In this document: one piece after another, positions 12,300 to 23,845 of the stretch
How positions within the stretch are numbered: the first letter of the stretch is position 1
How the letters are laid out: the number at the start of each line of letters is the position of its first letter
NCBI GenBank assembly: GCA_036924285.1
Contig: JAYKYS010000019.1
Location: 744,001-808,000, forward strand
Length of the DNA stretch: 64,000 nucleotides
Direction: 5' to 3'
Source: Asterella californica
Lineage: Eukaryota; Streptophyta; Marchantiopsida; Marchantiales; Aytoniaceae
Notes under the pieces: model-generated
The model's database searches: none
What the model saw: the letters and a program-made list of their open reading frames with translations, nothing else
What the model was told of the DNA's origin: nothing
Translations under genes and position numbers: made by a program

Positions 12300-13071
12300 A
12301 AACAAAAAACTAATTATTAGTCTATTTTTTAAGAATTTTAATTTTAGAACAATAACATTCAAATACAAGAAAAGAACTGAGCTGTGGAGAATTATGCAAG
12401 TAATCTCTTCTTCTTAGAACTCGAGTAACTGGGTAAGGTGGAACAATTCGACAAATAACCAGAACAACATGGTAACAAACAGAAGGATAGTACAGTATTG
12501 AATAGCGGTACCTTATAATTATACCGAGAGATACATATGGTGTTTGTGGAGATTGTGGATACATACACTTCCGTGCATCCATAATGATGACATGACGTGT
12601 CGATGGAGGCGGAACTAGACTCGGGTGTTCGAAATTGGAGTGGATGCCTCTTCGCGTGGCAGCCCCGCTTTGGACCAAGACTGAAAGTACCAGACGACGC
12701 ACAAGACTTGCAAGGGAGAGGCCAGATGGCTCGGTGTCAACCAGCACCTGCGCCTGTCTCTGCAGAGGGACGACTCGGACGAGAAGCCGTAAACGACGAA
12801 GAATCATAAGCGAAGGCCGCGAAGCCCTACTGGTGGATGAGCAGAGATCGGTCACGCCTCGCATGAGTCGGTGCAGTGTAATCGGGGAAGGAATAGGAGA
12901 GGGGAAATATGACGCTGCTGGCAGTTTGCTCGTTCTTGTGTTGAAGGACTGTTTTAGACGAGTGTCTTAGGGGACGAATTGATTGGTTAATATCGAAGGA
13001 GAAGTTGGAGGAGCCAGCAGCGAAAGAAGGCGAAGTAGTAGCAGAAGAAGACTTGTGGGCTAGGTTAGAGG
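12300..13071 (+). promoter_or_regulatory. Upstream region and leader of the CNOT9-like gene
   Basis: GC content rises from about 12.6 kb, just before the CNOT9-like start at 13072. Overlapping frames on both strands at 12322-12970 have no recognisable motif and look like non-coding GC-rich promoter or leader. The start context GAGGATGGCG is a good plant initiation context. No confident TATA element. Confidence 0.35.
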
Positions 13072-16000
13072 ATGGCGAGTGCAGAGCAGCTCGTTTTAGA
13101 GTTGATCGTGCCCGAACAAAGGGAAAACGCTCTGCTTGATCTTTCTAAAGTGAGTTCTTTCATGGAGAGAGTAGGTCTACGGTCTAGCATGTGGCAGAAA
13201 TTGAGGAATTGCATTCCGTTATGTGTGAGTTGATTTTTCCCCGCACTGGCAGTTGATGGCTGCAGGTGTCTCTCTGTTTGCCTGAAGGGTCTAGGGTTTG
13301 TGAAAAGAATAGGTTTCTGAAAATGAATTTCTTGTCTGCTTTGATCTTCAGAAACGTGAAGCTTTTCCTGATTTAGCTCCTATTTTGTGGCACTCATGCG
13401 GAACCATAGCAGCGCTCCTTCAGGTTAGTTTCGCCAACACAGTGCCGGAATGTTGTGGGTTACACGGGGTGACAGGAACCAACTCTCTACCATCATGATT
13501 GTTAGGCGGGATGTTTATATGTGTGGAATTGAACTCGGGTAGTCTTGTAGCTTGTTTTTGCGGTTTCTGTTGGGAATTGGACTTTTGTAGGTTCTATCTT
13601 AGGGCATGTTTTTTAGTGTCCATTGTTGTGGTTGTTGCTGCTGGATCCGAGTCCCGACCCGGACGGCAATAGGTTGGGTCTCGAATCTATATGCACTTAT
13701 CTCATTTCTTTTGTTCACGCGGATTTAAAAGTTGTTCCGAGTGTCTAGTGGGGGAGATACTTCCTGGTGGTATTTCTAATGAAGACTAGCACTGTTTGTG
13801 ATAACTAGAACACAGATGATAGTGTGTGTCTGCTGAGAGGAGAATCGAGCAGTTCCCAGTAAGAGTAGAGTAGATAAGTGTTCGACTGTGGCAGCTGCCA
13901 TCAGTTGAGTCTTGAGGTTTGTGTCTTTCAAACCTCAAGACACGTGTCCTTTTACGCGTTTCAGGTCTTCTTAGAAAGGACTTTCAAGTTCAGTTGGAAG
14001 ACACAAAAGAAACCGAAAACCATCGGTATAGCCTTGTCCAATGTGTCTAAACTATCCTTAGGGTTAGCTCCATATGACAGGTACTGTGGTATGCTACTGG
14101 GAAGTGGGTACAGGTGCAGAGAAACCTCTCTTTCTCAGTACTGTAGTTCCATATGAGAATCGAAATCGTGACATTGTTTGGACTTGGAGTCAGAATTATG
14201 AACCAGTTACCCAAACGCTGGAGCAGACTTTGTTTGATCAAAACGTTGTCATTTCTCCAGGAGATCGTTTCCATCTATCCGATGCTGTCTCCGCCGACTC
14301 TTACTGCTGGTGCTTCCAATAGGGTCTGCAATGCGCTGGCGCTTTTACAGGTGGGATATATGCTCGCTGAAACTGTCACTGTACACACCTTGTATTAAGT
14401 CGTGAAGTTGATTCTCACATTTCTACTGTAAGATGGGGCGTAGCCGCTGGAGTTGCTATGGGGGATTGTTTGCGGACCATACTGGGTTAATCACTTATTA
14501 CGGATAAGATTTGTATCGTAAATGTTTCCAGGACTAACTTATCTTTTCATTGATGAAGTGTGTCGCGTCTCATCCTGACACCAGAGCGCACTTTCTAAAT
14601 GGTAAAGACTTCGCCACTAAACATTATTGTGTTCAGGAGTGTCTCTTCCTTAAATTGTATACTGGTACATATTCCTTTCGTGATCTGGGAGTGAGTGCTT
14701 GCTTTAATGTTCGCTCGTAACGGACTTGGAAGGATATAGCTACCTGTCGCTACATGTTTACCAAAATGATTTTGTTGCTTGCTTGTTGTGGTTTAGGTTG
14801 GAGACCTAGGTTGTTTCATAGTTCACTTCTCTTGCATGTCCCGGAACATGTGTGCATGCTAAGGATAATAGGAACCACTTGAGGCTTGTCAGTAGGAAAT
14901 AACATATGTCTTAGTTGATCAAGATAATCAACTCGAAGCTCCAGACTTGCCCATGCTTATGTCATGATGTTGTTTTTGTGCAGCTCATATTCCCTTGTAT
15001 TTATACCCTTTCCTCAACACTGTAAGCAAAACTCGCCCATTTGAATATTTGCGCCTCACCAGCCTCGGAGTGATTGGTGCTCTTGTGAAGGTTCGCTCTT
15101 TATCTCTGCTTTACCTTCTTACTGTCCTCACCATTGTCTCTCTTGATTGTTTCTCTCTACTTGCACATATTTGACCAAGCGGGTTTGTGACAGTTTCTGA
15201 TGCATCATATTAGTGTGTGCAGGTTGACGACACTGATGTTATCAACTTCCTCCTTTCTACTGAAATCATTCCACTGTGTCTACGAACAATGGAAATGGGA
15301 AGCGAGCTTTCAAAGACAGTAAGTATAGTTTCCGTGTATGAATATTTGTACTCTTCTAGGTTCTACATTCTTGGGCTACCTAAGTGTATATAGGTGGTTC
15401 TTGCATTGTGCTGCTGTCCGCGTAGAGTGAATGTATCTTCGTTCCTCTTGTGGTTGACCAGTCAGGGTTTTCAACTTAGTTAATCACGATCATTGGATGT
15501 TGTAGGTTGCAACATTCATCGTTCAGAAAATACTGCTGGATGATGTGGGTTTGTCATACATATGTGCCACTGCCGAAAGATTCTTTGCAGTAGGTGCTGT
15601 CCTCGGCAATATGGTCAATATACTTGCAGAAACCCCCTCGGTCCGGCTCCTGAAACATATCATAAGATGTTATCTTCGGCTCTCTGACAACCCGAGGTGG
15701 GTGGTTTACACTAGAGCTCAAGATGTATTCTGGTTTGAGTTTTATGTACAAGTCTTGATTAACGAGGTGTACAGCGGAAGGTGATAAACATGTTTTTTTT
15801 TTTTTCTTTTCATTTCATTAATGTAAATGCTTACTAGATAGAAAAACTGGCTGTGTTATTGCATGGCCATGGTTGTGGAATGGCAAGCCTTGGAATCAAC
15901 TGAAGAAGGAGAAAGAGCGCATTATGAAGGGTTTCGACTTTGAGTCCAAGGGTCTCTATGCAGAGATTTATATTTCGTATTTAGAGCATTATGAAAGGGT

Positions 16001-18905
16001 TTCTAAAGCTGAGCCAAGGGTCTGTATGCCGAGCTGTATATTTTCTCCTAGAACATTCCACACGGTACAAGCGTTCGAGCTGTTCCTTCTTGGAGACACA
16101 GGGGTGCTGCTGAAGTCAGGGATAAGATTGTGGTGCAGGCTAAGTCCCTATAATCTTTGTGCTGCGCCTTAGAGGCTTCGGTATAGTTCGATGAAGTCAG
16201 GGACAAGGTTGAGGTGCACGCTAGGGAAGCGTGTGGAGGTCTGCATACTAGGCTGCATACTGGGCGGGTATGTGGTAATTAGGTACTGGGTGCACACTTT
16301 CGCGTCACACTGCCGCACGCTGTGTAAATCTGGCAGAAGGTGGATCAACATGAGTCTATGCTTGTTGCTTGCTATATGTATAATGTTTTGCATCTTGTCC
16401 AACTGTGCTTTGCTAGTTGTTATGTTCATACCTGTCCGATATACACAACATATGATGAGGAAAAGAAAAGCTTGCAGCTACAAACATAACAACTTGCTTT
16501 TCCGTGCCTCCCACTCTTGGTTGGTAGTTTCATTTAACTATTATTCATGCCCTTTGGTTCCCAGAGTTACCACCTTTTCGGGTGAGTTTCCACGTAAGGG
16601 TTGCTTAGAGTATTTTTGATATTGGGCAATATATTACGCTAACCTAGGAGGAGTCCCACACGTGCCAATAGGCATCACTACATCCCCGGTAGGACTAAAT
16701 TGGCCGGCATCTCAGCTTATACCTTTGATGTACTTAGTGTTCCATCCCAGGGTTCTTGATACTAGAAATGTGCTCCTGGGTTATAGGATGACAGTGGATT
16801 AGATGCCTAGCTTAGTCAGCATCTCATCTTATATAGGTTACTTTTCTTTTTCTTCACACCAGGGGTTCCTGATATGCAGAATCTCAACATCAACAATTGA
16901 CAACACAATCTCAATATCCTGGACCTGGCACACTTCTCGCTAAAAGTGATTGGCAATCTTAGTACATTGATTCCAGTTTTACTTGCAATGTACTTTGCTG
17001 GGTTGTAAATGGTCAGGCGTATGTGGTTGGTTCCTTTGCATCTGACTCGTAACCCCCATTCTACTGTTGGGATGTTCTCCCCCGGGTTCGACTTTAACGG
17101 TCTTAAGTGAATGTGGCCAGTTAGTGGGTTTGTGGCCTTCGATCTGAGTGAAGAAATTAGTTGAGATAAGAACAACCAGCTGAGTTAGAAGAACGACTTG
17201 TATAGACCAGTTGTAATTTGGAAGTGTATTTTGTTGACGAGAGATGACAAGTGCTACTTTGCCGTTTTAGCTGATTCTTTGCCAATAGCTCCTCGTTTCT
17301 ACTCTTGGTAGATTCTTGAGGTCGCACATGCATTCTTAGTTGAGATAAGGACAACCAGCTGAGGTTAGAAGAGCGACCTGTATATGATGGAGAGATAAAT
17401 GACCAGTTTTAATTTGAAAGTGTATTTTTGGGCCTGGAGATACTACTTTGCCGGTGTAAGCTGATTCTCTGTCAACAGTTCCTCGCTTCTACTCTTGGTA
17501 GATGCTTGATGTCGCAGATGCGTTCTGGTTTTATGTGTAGCAGGAGGCCCTGTTTAGGAGGCTTTCCGCGTTATAAGGTCCCGGGCGAGAGCGAAGGGTT
17601 CCTTACATAACACGGGAAAGGCCCGAGCAACAGGGCCTCCCGCAGCTTAGAACCCGTGTCTTTATATTTTTGCAAGTGTTAAGATTAGTCGCTTAAACTC
17701 TTATTAAGTATTTTCTGACCTTTTTCGTTGCCGATGGACGAGCTAAAGATGAAAGTATTGTCAAGTTCTCTAAATCATGTGTAACATGAGGATCGTCATG
17801 TGCACAGTGATACACTGAGAATATCATGACTAACCTGTACACTTACAGAGTAAATACGTTCAATTCCGTATAGCTTTACACAAAGATAATAAAGTTCAGT
17901 TCCATATAGCTTTACACAATGATAATAAAGTCAACCTTGCGAATAGACGATTGACTTAGGACTTTTCACCCTAGTGGAACAGTTGAGGACCTGAAAAATA
18001 ATCCGCTTTCTCCATGCCATGGAGTTGTCCCGTACCTTGCTGAGATGCCTGGTCTATATGTGTTGCTCTGCATCATACTGTCGTTCATAACATCTCGTAT
18101 CCACTCTGCTGACTAGTTTCGGTTGCGCTTACTGCGTTTGTTGTGAACAGGGCCTGTGAAGCTTTGAAGACGTGTCTTCCAGACCTACTCAGGGATGGAA
18201 CATTCAGTGCTTGTTTACGGGTGAGTTGGAAGCGGTCACAACCTTATTGAAAGTGCTAATTTGGCCTTTCTGCTCCATTTCCTAGTAATGTCATGATTCA
18301 TCTATACCAAAAAAGCACCAGGCGTGGAGTTGTCTTTATTCCTCTCTTATTGCTCCTGCCACACGTATCTGTGATATCTAGTCAAAGCACGGTATCTTGT
18401 TAAACTAAATTAAATCTTCACTTGCATGTCAAAATCATGGAAGATTCTGCGGGGATAGCATATTCCTTGTACTTTACAAACGCAGAACGAACTGGGACTT
18501 AAGGGCACTCTGGAACTGTGGCTTTTAAGTCCCAGTTCTTTCAGAGGGGATTCAGTTACCGGTTATCGTAAGCGTTGTACTTCTCGGAGAAACTTCGTAT
18601 ATTGTGGTGTTGTGAAAGTGCTTGCGGATAGCTCTACACGGTCTACAAGTGAATGACACAACAATTTACGCAATATAACAGTTGCGTAGATGTGTCGTTT
18701 GATCGTTGTCGATTCAGATGCATTTTATCTGAGGTCTTGCTGACTATGAAATGAACATGTGTAGGAGGATCTGACCACTAGGAGGTGGCTCACTCAGTTA
18801 CTCATAAACATAGGGGGTGGCCAGATGCATCCATCTCAACGAGTTCCGGCAGGTATGGCTGGTGGTCCGCTTTCTTCGATGGAGCAGTTAATTGGTGGAC
18901 AGTAG
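13072..18905 (+). CDS. CNOT9: CNOT9/RCD1-like subunit of the CCR4-NOT deadenylase complex
   Basis: Nine exons can be joined at GT..AG sites without breaking frame: 13072-13149, 13352-13423, 14261-14350, 14559-14601, 14984-15090, 15223-15318, 15506-15696, 18151-18220 and 18765-18905, giving 295 aa, close to the usual family length of about 300. The protein starts [20 protein letters not shown] and contains family signatures in order: [115 protein letters not shown] and a C-terminal [10 protein letters not shown]. The fold is an armadillo-like helical repeat that docks on NOT1 and supports mRNA deadenylation and decay. The short tail [14 protein letters not shown] follows. The second half of the gene is split by a 2454-bp intron 7, unusually long here. 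The exon borders are read by eye but are mutually consistent in phase. Confidence 0.93.
13909..13941. repeat. Perfect 13-bp hairpin in CNOT9 intron 2
   Basis: GTCTTGAGGTTTG (13909-13921) and CAAACCTCAAGAC (13929-13941) are exact reverse complements around a 7-nt loop. It lies inside the intron between 13424 and 14260. Confidence 0.75.
17159..17530 (+). repeat. Two-copy tandem repeat, period about 179 bp
   Basis: Unit 1 starts at 17159 and unit 2 at 17338; both begin AGTTGAGATAAGRACAACC and share the later phrases TACTTTGCCG, AGCTGATTCT and CTTCTACTCTTGGTAGAT. Identity is high but with several small insertions. Confidence 0.75.
17543..17640. mobile_element. Short foldback MITE in CNOT9 intron 7
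   Basis: Terminal inverted repeat GGAGGCCCTGTT (17543-17554) / AACAGGGCCTCC (17629-17640) is exact over 12 bp. Inner arms (AGGCTTTCCGCGTTAT against ATAACACGGGAAAGGCC) pair imperfectly, so almost all 98 bp fold. GGCCCTGTT resembles ends of some Tourist/Harbinger elements, but the expected TAA duplication is absent, so the superfamily is open. Confidence 0.6.
17858..17929 (+). repeat. 36-bp unit repeated twice
   Basis: 17858-17893 and 17894-17929 are adjacent copies differing at three positions; the shared core is TATAGCTTTACACAA. Inside CNOT9 intron 7. Confidence 0.8.
18489..18538. repeat. Perfect 14-bp hairpin in CNOT9 intron 8
   Basis: GAACTGGGACTTAA (18489-18502) and TTAAGTCCCAGTTC (18525-18538) are exact complements around 22 nt. 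A decayed MITE or a small structured intronic RNA are both possible. Confidence 0.7.
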
Positions 18906-21900
18906 TTCCTGTACAAGCTTCTTTCTCAGGCGTTGCAGCCTGTTGCTGTAAATGTGGTTCACACATCCGATGGTAAGCTATTGGGGTACTACTGTACGTG
19001 AATGCCCGTACTGTTCCATAAATGACTGATAATCCACAAAAAAACCAGACATTCACAGTTCCATAAATGACTGATCATCCACAGAATATCCACGTCCTTT
19101 GGTGGAACATATATCGACTTTCCTGTCCCTTCGTCATCACCGCAGGTGGGACCTTGTAAATCGGAAATGCGTTTCTAGAGAGTCTTAAATAAGAGGTGGA
19201 GTTTCTCTTAAGCACAGGATTGCGCGACCGATGCCAACAAGATACTAAATACCGATATGGTGGAGAATTTATTGACGTTTCATACATTGTGGCATTGGTC
19301 GCGGTCTGCACCTTCTTGAACATGCGTTGGACATGGAGGGCGAGGACTCCCCGTGTCTTTGACCCTAGTAATGTGGTTGGTACGGGTACTTTGTACTATA
19401 GTTGCGGGCTGTTGCCCTGTGTAACAGCACTCTTGTGTAACAGCACAAGAAATGAAGCCCATAAAGTGAGATGGGATCCCGATTACGAGAAGGAGAGAGA
19501 AGTGAGAATCGTCAGAGGTGTTAAGTGACCAGCTTGTATCATGCAAACAGTTTTGTGATTAGTCATCAGTTCACCATAATGCGGTGAATTGGAAAGCCGT
19601 AGGGCCTCTTGATACAGTTTACTAGATGTTATCTCGTTTCTGGCTTTGGGCTGGGTCCAGTCAGATTAAAGATCCTGAGCCAGATAAATCTGATTCAGTT
19701 TTGAGTAATTTTGAAAATCTAATTTTCTACTTAAATTTTTTCCTCCTTGATGTTTCAGACTATGGGTCCCTGGACATTGATAGGCTTTTGAGATCGTCGC
19801 CCTCATTGTCGGCCCGATAATACCAAGTAATGGACTAGGAGAAGTTTCAGGGCTGTATCGAGTACGGATCAAACCATCTCCCCGCGTGGTGAACTGGCTT
19901 ATAGTGTGAACTTTTGGCAAGTTGGTTGTTCTCTGGAGAATATTGTTGTGATTGAAGATTTCTTGGTTTAAAGGCATGAGATATAGATTTAACTTCAAAT
20001 GAGATATCTGTCTGCCCGTTTACTCTGTCTGACAAATCATAATGACCCTAGTGTCTTTAAGTAGCTATGATCTAACGTTTAGCTTGAGGGTAGCGTCAAG
20101 CTACCCTCAAGCTGCTTAAGGGTAGCTTGACGCCATCTTGCTCTAACTAGACGCTTAAAGTTCGCTCAAATTCACACCCGACTACTTACTATGCTACTTA
20201 CTATGCACTCATCTGGGTTCAGTTTTGAGTTGCGGAAAGTGAGGATAGTTCTTTCATCGAACTGTTATACTCATCGACCGGAATCTGTATGTATAGGATG
20301 CTCGTCTGACGAGGTACTGTTGGTACCAACTATCTTCAGGACTTACATGTAGGAAGAGACATGTCAGTGTTCAGATTCCTAGTCTGTGGTTCTTGCCGCC
20401 ACCATGTAGTTTTGCTACTGAGTTTGAAAGCGTACTAATGGAATATGTTATATGTATTTTTCTTATAGTTAGGAACTGAGGGGCCTTCGAAGTTGTCTTT
20501 GAAAGAGGGTGAAAGAGATATCACGAAGTCTTGGCATCACAGTGGAAGTATTTGATTTTAGGAATTTGCGATGTTATAATTTATACACACATGTTAGATG
20601 TTCTGAGCGGAATTGCTTCCCGGGGATATAATTCTGGGATGTATCTGGGATGTCCTTGCGCTTCCTGATTGAGGCAGATTCTACTCATATCACTTCTCAG
20701 ATCTTCACAGAACGGTTTGGAAGTTGCTAGTAATATCCGTTGGTGAAAGATTTTGTACATGGTAGTGCCCCAGGCGGACTGTTTGTTAGCTCATACTGCG
20801 TCGTTCATTCTTGAAATCGAAAGGAGTAGAAGTTATTTAGTGTACGTGAATACGAGTGGCAGACTAGAGGTTCTTTATGGAGGTTGACTTCTGAACTTGA
20901 GAGTTGGTTTCGTAAAACGCGCATCGTAACTCTATGCGATCAGGTGAAGTAACAATGAGATCAAGTATATGAGGAAACAGAGAAAACGCTACAGAAATTT
21001 GCTGATCACAGCCCCAGTAGGTTTTCTGAACTTGATCATACCTCTCTTAATGATATATTGCTATTGCCAAGTTACATACTGGACTTAAACACATTTAAGA
21101 GCATGTATCAGTCTATATTAAACATTCTGATGGCAGAGGTTGTTTAATGTGTTCTTAATATTAAATATGTTGAATTGCAGAGGAATTTAATCTCTGTTGA
21201 AAGTAGTGGAATGGAAGAGGATAAGAAAGAGTGATTGGTTTCAGTTATTAGTAACCATCCAAAGGTGTGATAGAGCAAAATGATAGAAGGACAACAAAGA
21301 CTGATTCGCTTTTACTCTTAATAAGGGTGTGATAAAGCTATACAACGTTAAAGAAGGGTGATTTCAAGCTCAACGAACCTACTGGGGTGTGCTCAAGCGA
21401 ATTTCTGAAAAACTCTACAGTGCATCAAGGAAACTCCAGGAAAGAGTGAGTCCGAGTGAGATATCCTTAACTACCCTGAATCGTGCGGTACTGAATATCA
21501 CAGCGGCTTCTGACCAGGGAAATCGAGATGTGTAGCAGCGTCAGTGCCAGCACCAGCACGAAGCTTTCTGGTGATCTTCTCTGAACAAGACTAGTGCATC
21601 AACGAAGCGAAGCCTCCCTGCCCGACTACGTCCTGGAAAACCGTGCCTTCCAGAGTACAAACTCCCTCGTTAGTCTCTCAATAGCCATAAGATCTATCCA
21701 ACATGGTATTGTAGCTTACTTTTGTCAGTTTAGATCCAATCAATCAGCAGTAGAACATTAGTATGCTGTTCTGTCCGAGTGCTGTGCTCTTTCCTCTTCA
21801 CGCCTGACCGACCGAAAACCGCAGAGGACCATCTTACACCACCCTAGCAGGAATGAAACGTTACCTCGGATGTTGTCTCCTTTCTTGTTGCTTGGCGCGC

Positions 21901-21993
21901 TTGGCATTTCATCTCCAAAATGACCCAATTTGAATCGTTGTCACTTATCCTCCTCCATTACGGAGTTTTGGAAGAATCGGACATTGCTCATTC
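18906..21993. other. CNOT9 3' region and intergenic DNA, no further gene seen
   Basis: Begins with the presumed CNOT9 3' UTR. A 25-bp phrase GTTCCATAAATGACTGAT... occurs twice 46 bp apart (19012, 19058), and TGTGTAACAGCAC is doubled near 19420-19450. The two overlapping hairpins at 20081-20133 are listed. Open frames at 19196-19546 lie on both strands and show no domain. The MULE target duplication starts at 21994. Confidence 0.5.
20081..20133. repeat. Two overlapping, mutually exclusive perfect hairpins
   Basis: Hairpin 1: AGCTTGAGGGTAGC (20081-20094) with GCTACCCTCAAGCT (20100-20113), 14 bp, 5-nt loop. Hairpin 2: GCGTCAAGCTACCCT (20093-20107) with AGGGTAGCTTGACGC (20119-20133), 15 bp, 11-nt loop. 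They share the central CTACCCTCAAG strand, so only one can form at a time. Equivalent to three alternating copies of an AGGGTAGCTTGA word. Confidence 0.8.
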
Positions 21994-22002
21994 TTGCTGC
22001 CC
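21994..22002 (+). repeat. Target-site duplication, left of MULE
   Basis: TTGCTGCCC lies immediately outside the left inverted terminus and is repeated in the same orientation at 30885-30893, immediately outside the right terminus. Nine bp is the typical duplication of Mutator superfamily elements. One extra base of ambiguity (8-9 bp) exists at the left edge. Confidence 0.85.
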
Positions 22003-22295
22003 AAGCCCGCAGCTGTGACACAGTTCCGCTAATTACGTCACGGTTTATACGTGCGAATTGATTAATGATGGATTTTAGATTTATAGTCAATCGAATCGAC
22101 TCACCTGTAATCGGGTTTCGAGCTCATTTCCGCAGTCATCGAGCTCTGAACTGCAGTCATGGTCACGGTCACGGTCCGAACTGCACGGTCTGAACTGCAG
22201 TCACGGTCATCGATGCAATCATTGAGCTCTGAACTGCAGTCAAGGTCGTTCTCCGTCATTTTGACTGAAGTCTGTTGTCCGTTCGTTTTGAATTA
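22003..22295 (+). repeat. MULE left terminal inverted repeat
   Basis: Pairs with 30600-30884 in reverse complement. Near-identical blocks include GCTAATTACGTCA, CGAATTGATTAATGATGGAT and TTTCGAGCTCATT. The inner half is built from short subrepeats (GAACTGCAGTCA, CACGGTCA) that differ in number between the two ends. Overall identity by eye is roughly 75-80 percent, so the insertion is not recent. Confidence 0.88.
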
Positions 22296-22501
22296 GGCAC
22301 AGTTTAAAAACAATTTGTTCTTTGTTCATTTTTGAATTCGGTACAGTTCAACAAAAAATTGTCAATGGTCTCAAATGTGCTCAGGAAGTAAAGAACTACG
22401 TAGTCCATAGTCGCACAATGCGCAATGTTAGACTTCACTTATGACAAAACACTGTGCATTAACATCAATCTTTTCATCTGATCTTCGCTAATACAGCTTG
22501 A

Positions 22502-23018
22502 TTGCGTTTTGCAGTCGTGATGTTCTGTTCTTTTGCTACAGTGGGCAGCTACGCGAGACGTAATATGCAGTACTTGGTTGACTGCTTGGAAACTAATATG
22601 TGTTGCTCTGATCAATTATTGAAAGTTTCTGTCTTAGCGTATGTGAAAACTGGGTTCAAGACATATGACGGATGCGACAGATGCAGCAACAAATTGTCCG
22701 GGTTGTTTTGTTCGAGATTGTGTCTTTGAAAAAATGTTTCAAATTGCAGCTTTTGGTAGCGGACGAGAGTGCCAACGCGTGGACCATAGCATGGGAAGCT
22801 GGGAGAGATTTTCTAGACGTAAGCGCCTCAGCTTATAGTCTAATGGAAGTGGCTCATTCTCATGAAATCGACTCCCGTGCAGAGGGGAGACATCAAGTAG
22901 CTCATTCTCATGCCAGCGATGATTATAAGAGTAGTTTTTTCGTGAGATTTTCAGTGAGATCTTTGGCCGTGTTGTTATCGATGGTTACGTTCGCATCTGC
23001 TATATTGAAGTGGTGACG
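22502..23018 (+). pseudogene. RPA70 C-terminal (DBD-C)-like ssDNA-binding gene inside the MULE
   Basis: Two frames together give the RPA70 DBD-C layout. The first (22502-22729) ends VSVLAYVKTGFKTYDGCDRC then SNKLSG and FCSRLC: a beta strand into a CxxC zinc ribbon with a second Cys pair. The second (read from about 22735) gives CFKLQLLVADESANAWTIAW and then EAGRDFLDVSASAYSLMEV, matching the family pattern YxLxLxVxDxTGxxWxxAFxEAAExLLGxSAxEL. RPA70 binds single-stranded DNA in replication and repair. A frame change near 22730 separates the halves, so the gene is broken unless a very small intron is used. It points toward the transposase gene. The same arrangement recurs at 62478-62807. Confidence 0.6.
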
Positions 23019-23229
23019 GTGATCGATTATTTGATCATTATGAACATGGACTGTCTTTGTGGACCGTCATGATGGACTGTCATATGCGTTTGACAGTCCA
23101 AATGAATTGTTTACATTTTTAAAGTGAATGAATAGAGATGGAAGTCTTCACCTATTGGTATATTGATGTATATTCTGTGATTGAAAGAATCGGTGATTTT
23201 TTGTGCAAGGATCGCAGTAAACGATAGAC

Positions 23230-23545
23230 TCTTGACTTTGGTAGATGATTTTGGTGAGAAACAGATCGCACAGAGCGCAATGCGACCGATTAGAGACTCG
23301 CACTTAATGCGATCCTGGACCCGTCGCACTGAACGCGAGGCCTTAACTGCGACCTAGGCTGTCAACTCCTTTTCCACCTTTCCAACAAAATGATGTTGGG
23401 TGACTTAGGACCGATCGCACTGATCGCAATCTTATGGTCTAGGCTCAGTACGAAACTTTAAGACCTCGCGCTCAGTGCGATTTTCGACGGATCGCACTGA
23501 GCGCGAGATCTTAACTACGACCTAGGCTCAGTGCGACATTGTCAA
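23230..23545. repeat. Palindromic CTCAGTGCGAC / GTCGCACTGAG units, cluster 1
   Basis: Several units such as GCGCTCAGTGCGAT and GATCGCACTGAGCGCGAG lie head to head (for example near 23467-23505), forming stems with spacers of about ten bases. Same unit as clusters 2 and 3. Confidence 0.75.
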
Positions 23546-23845
23546 CTCCTTCTACATCTTTCCAACGAATAATGATGACATGTTCTATTTTACAGCGGAG
23601 CTGTGGGGTTCGAGGAGAAGAGTTGAACAAAATCAAAAAATAACACACTGAGAATAAGAAAACAACACACTTTATTAACATGATTTTAATTTCTTCATAA
23701 AGTCGATCGCTTGAAGGACAGTGCAAGAACGCCATATCAAGTTGATTTCCTCGTGTGACATAGTTTCCCAATAGTTTTTAAGAGCGGCGTAAAGATCTCT
23801 TCCAAAAGTCTGTCTATACTTTGCGGTCACATAACTTGGGGTATC

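Larger units (their letters stand above)
5900..12300. other. Relic region, no intact gene
   Basis: About 6.4 kb of moderately AT-rich sequence without any frame above about 90 codons. It resembles an old transposable element eroded by point changes: one stretch near 10 kb reads like part of a DDE transposase (listed). Several strong inverted repeats lie at 7343-7860. I recognise no host gene. Confidence 0.45.
15697..18150. other. Long CNOT9 intron 7 filled with repeats
   Basis: The 2454-bp intron separates the RLSDNPR exon from the [11 protein letters not shown] exon. It holds a tandem duplication of about 179 bp (17159-17530), a foldback MITE (17543-17640) and a 36-bp tandem pair (17858-17929). 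The stretch 16.9-17.1 kb contains GGGTTCGACTTT, weakly like a Pol III B box. Open frames at 16.2-16.6 kb show no domain. Confidence 0.55.

Noticed and set aside
17080..17100. GGGTTCGACTTT, B-box-like sequence in CNOT9 intron 7
   Set aside because: No convincing A box at the right distance, so no SINE or tRNA call was made.
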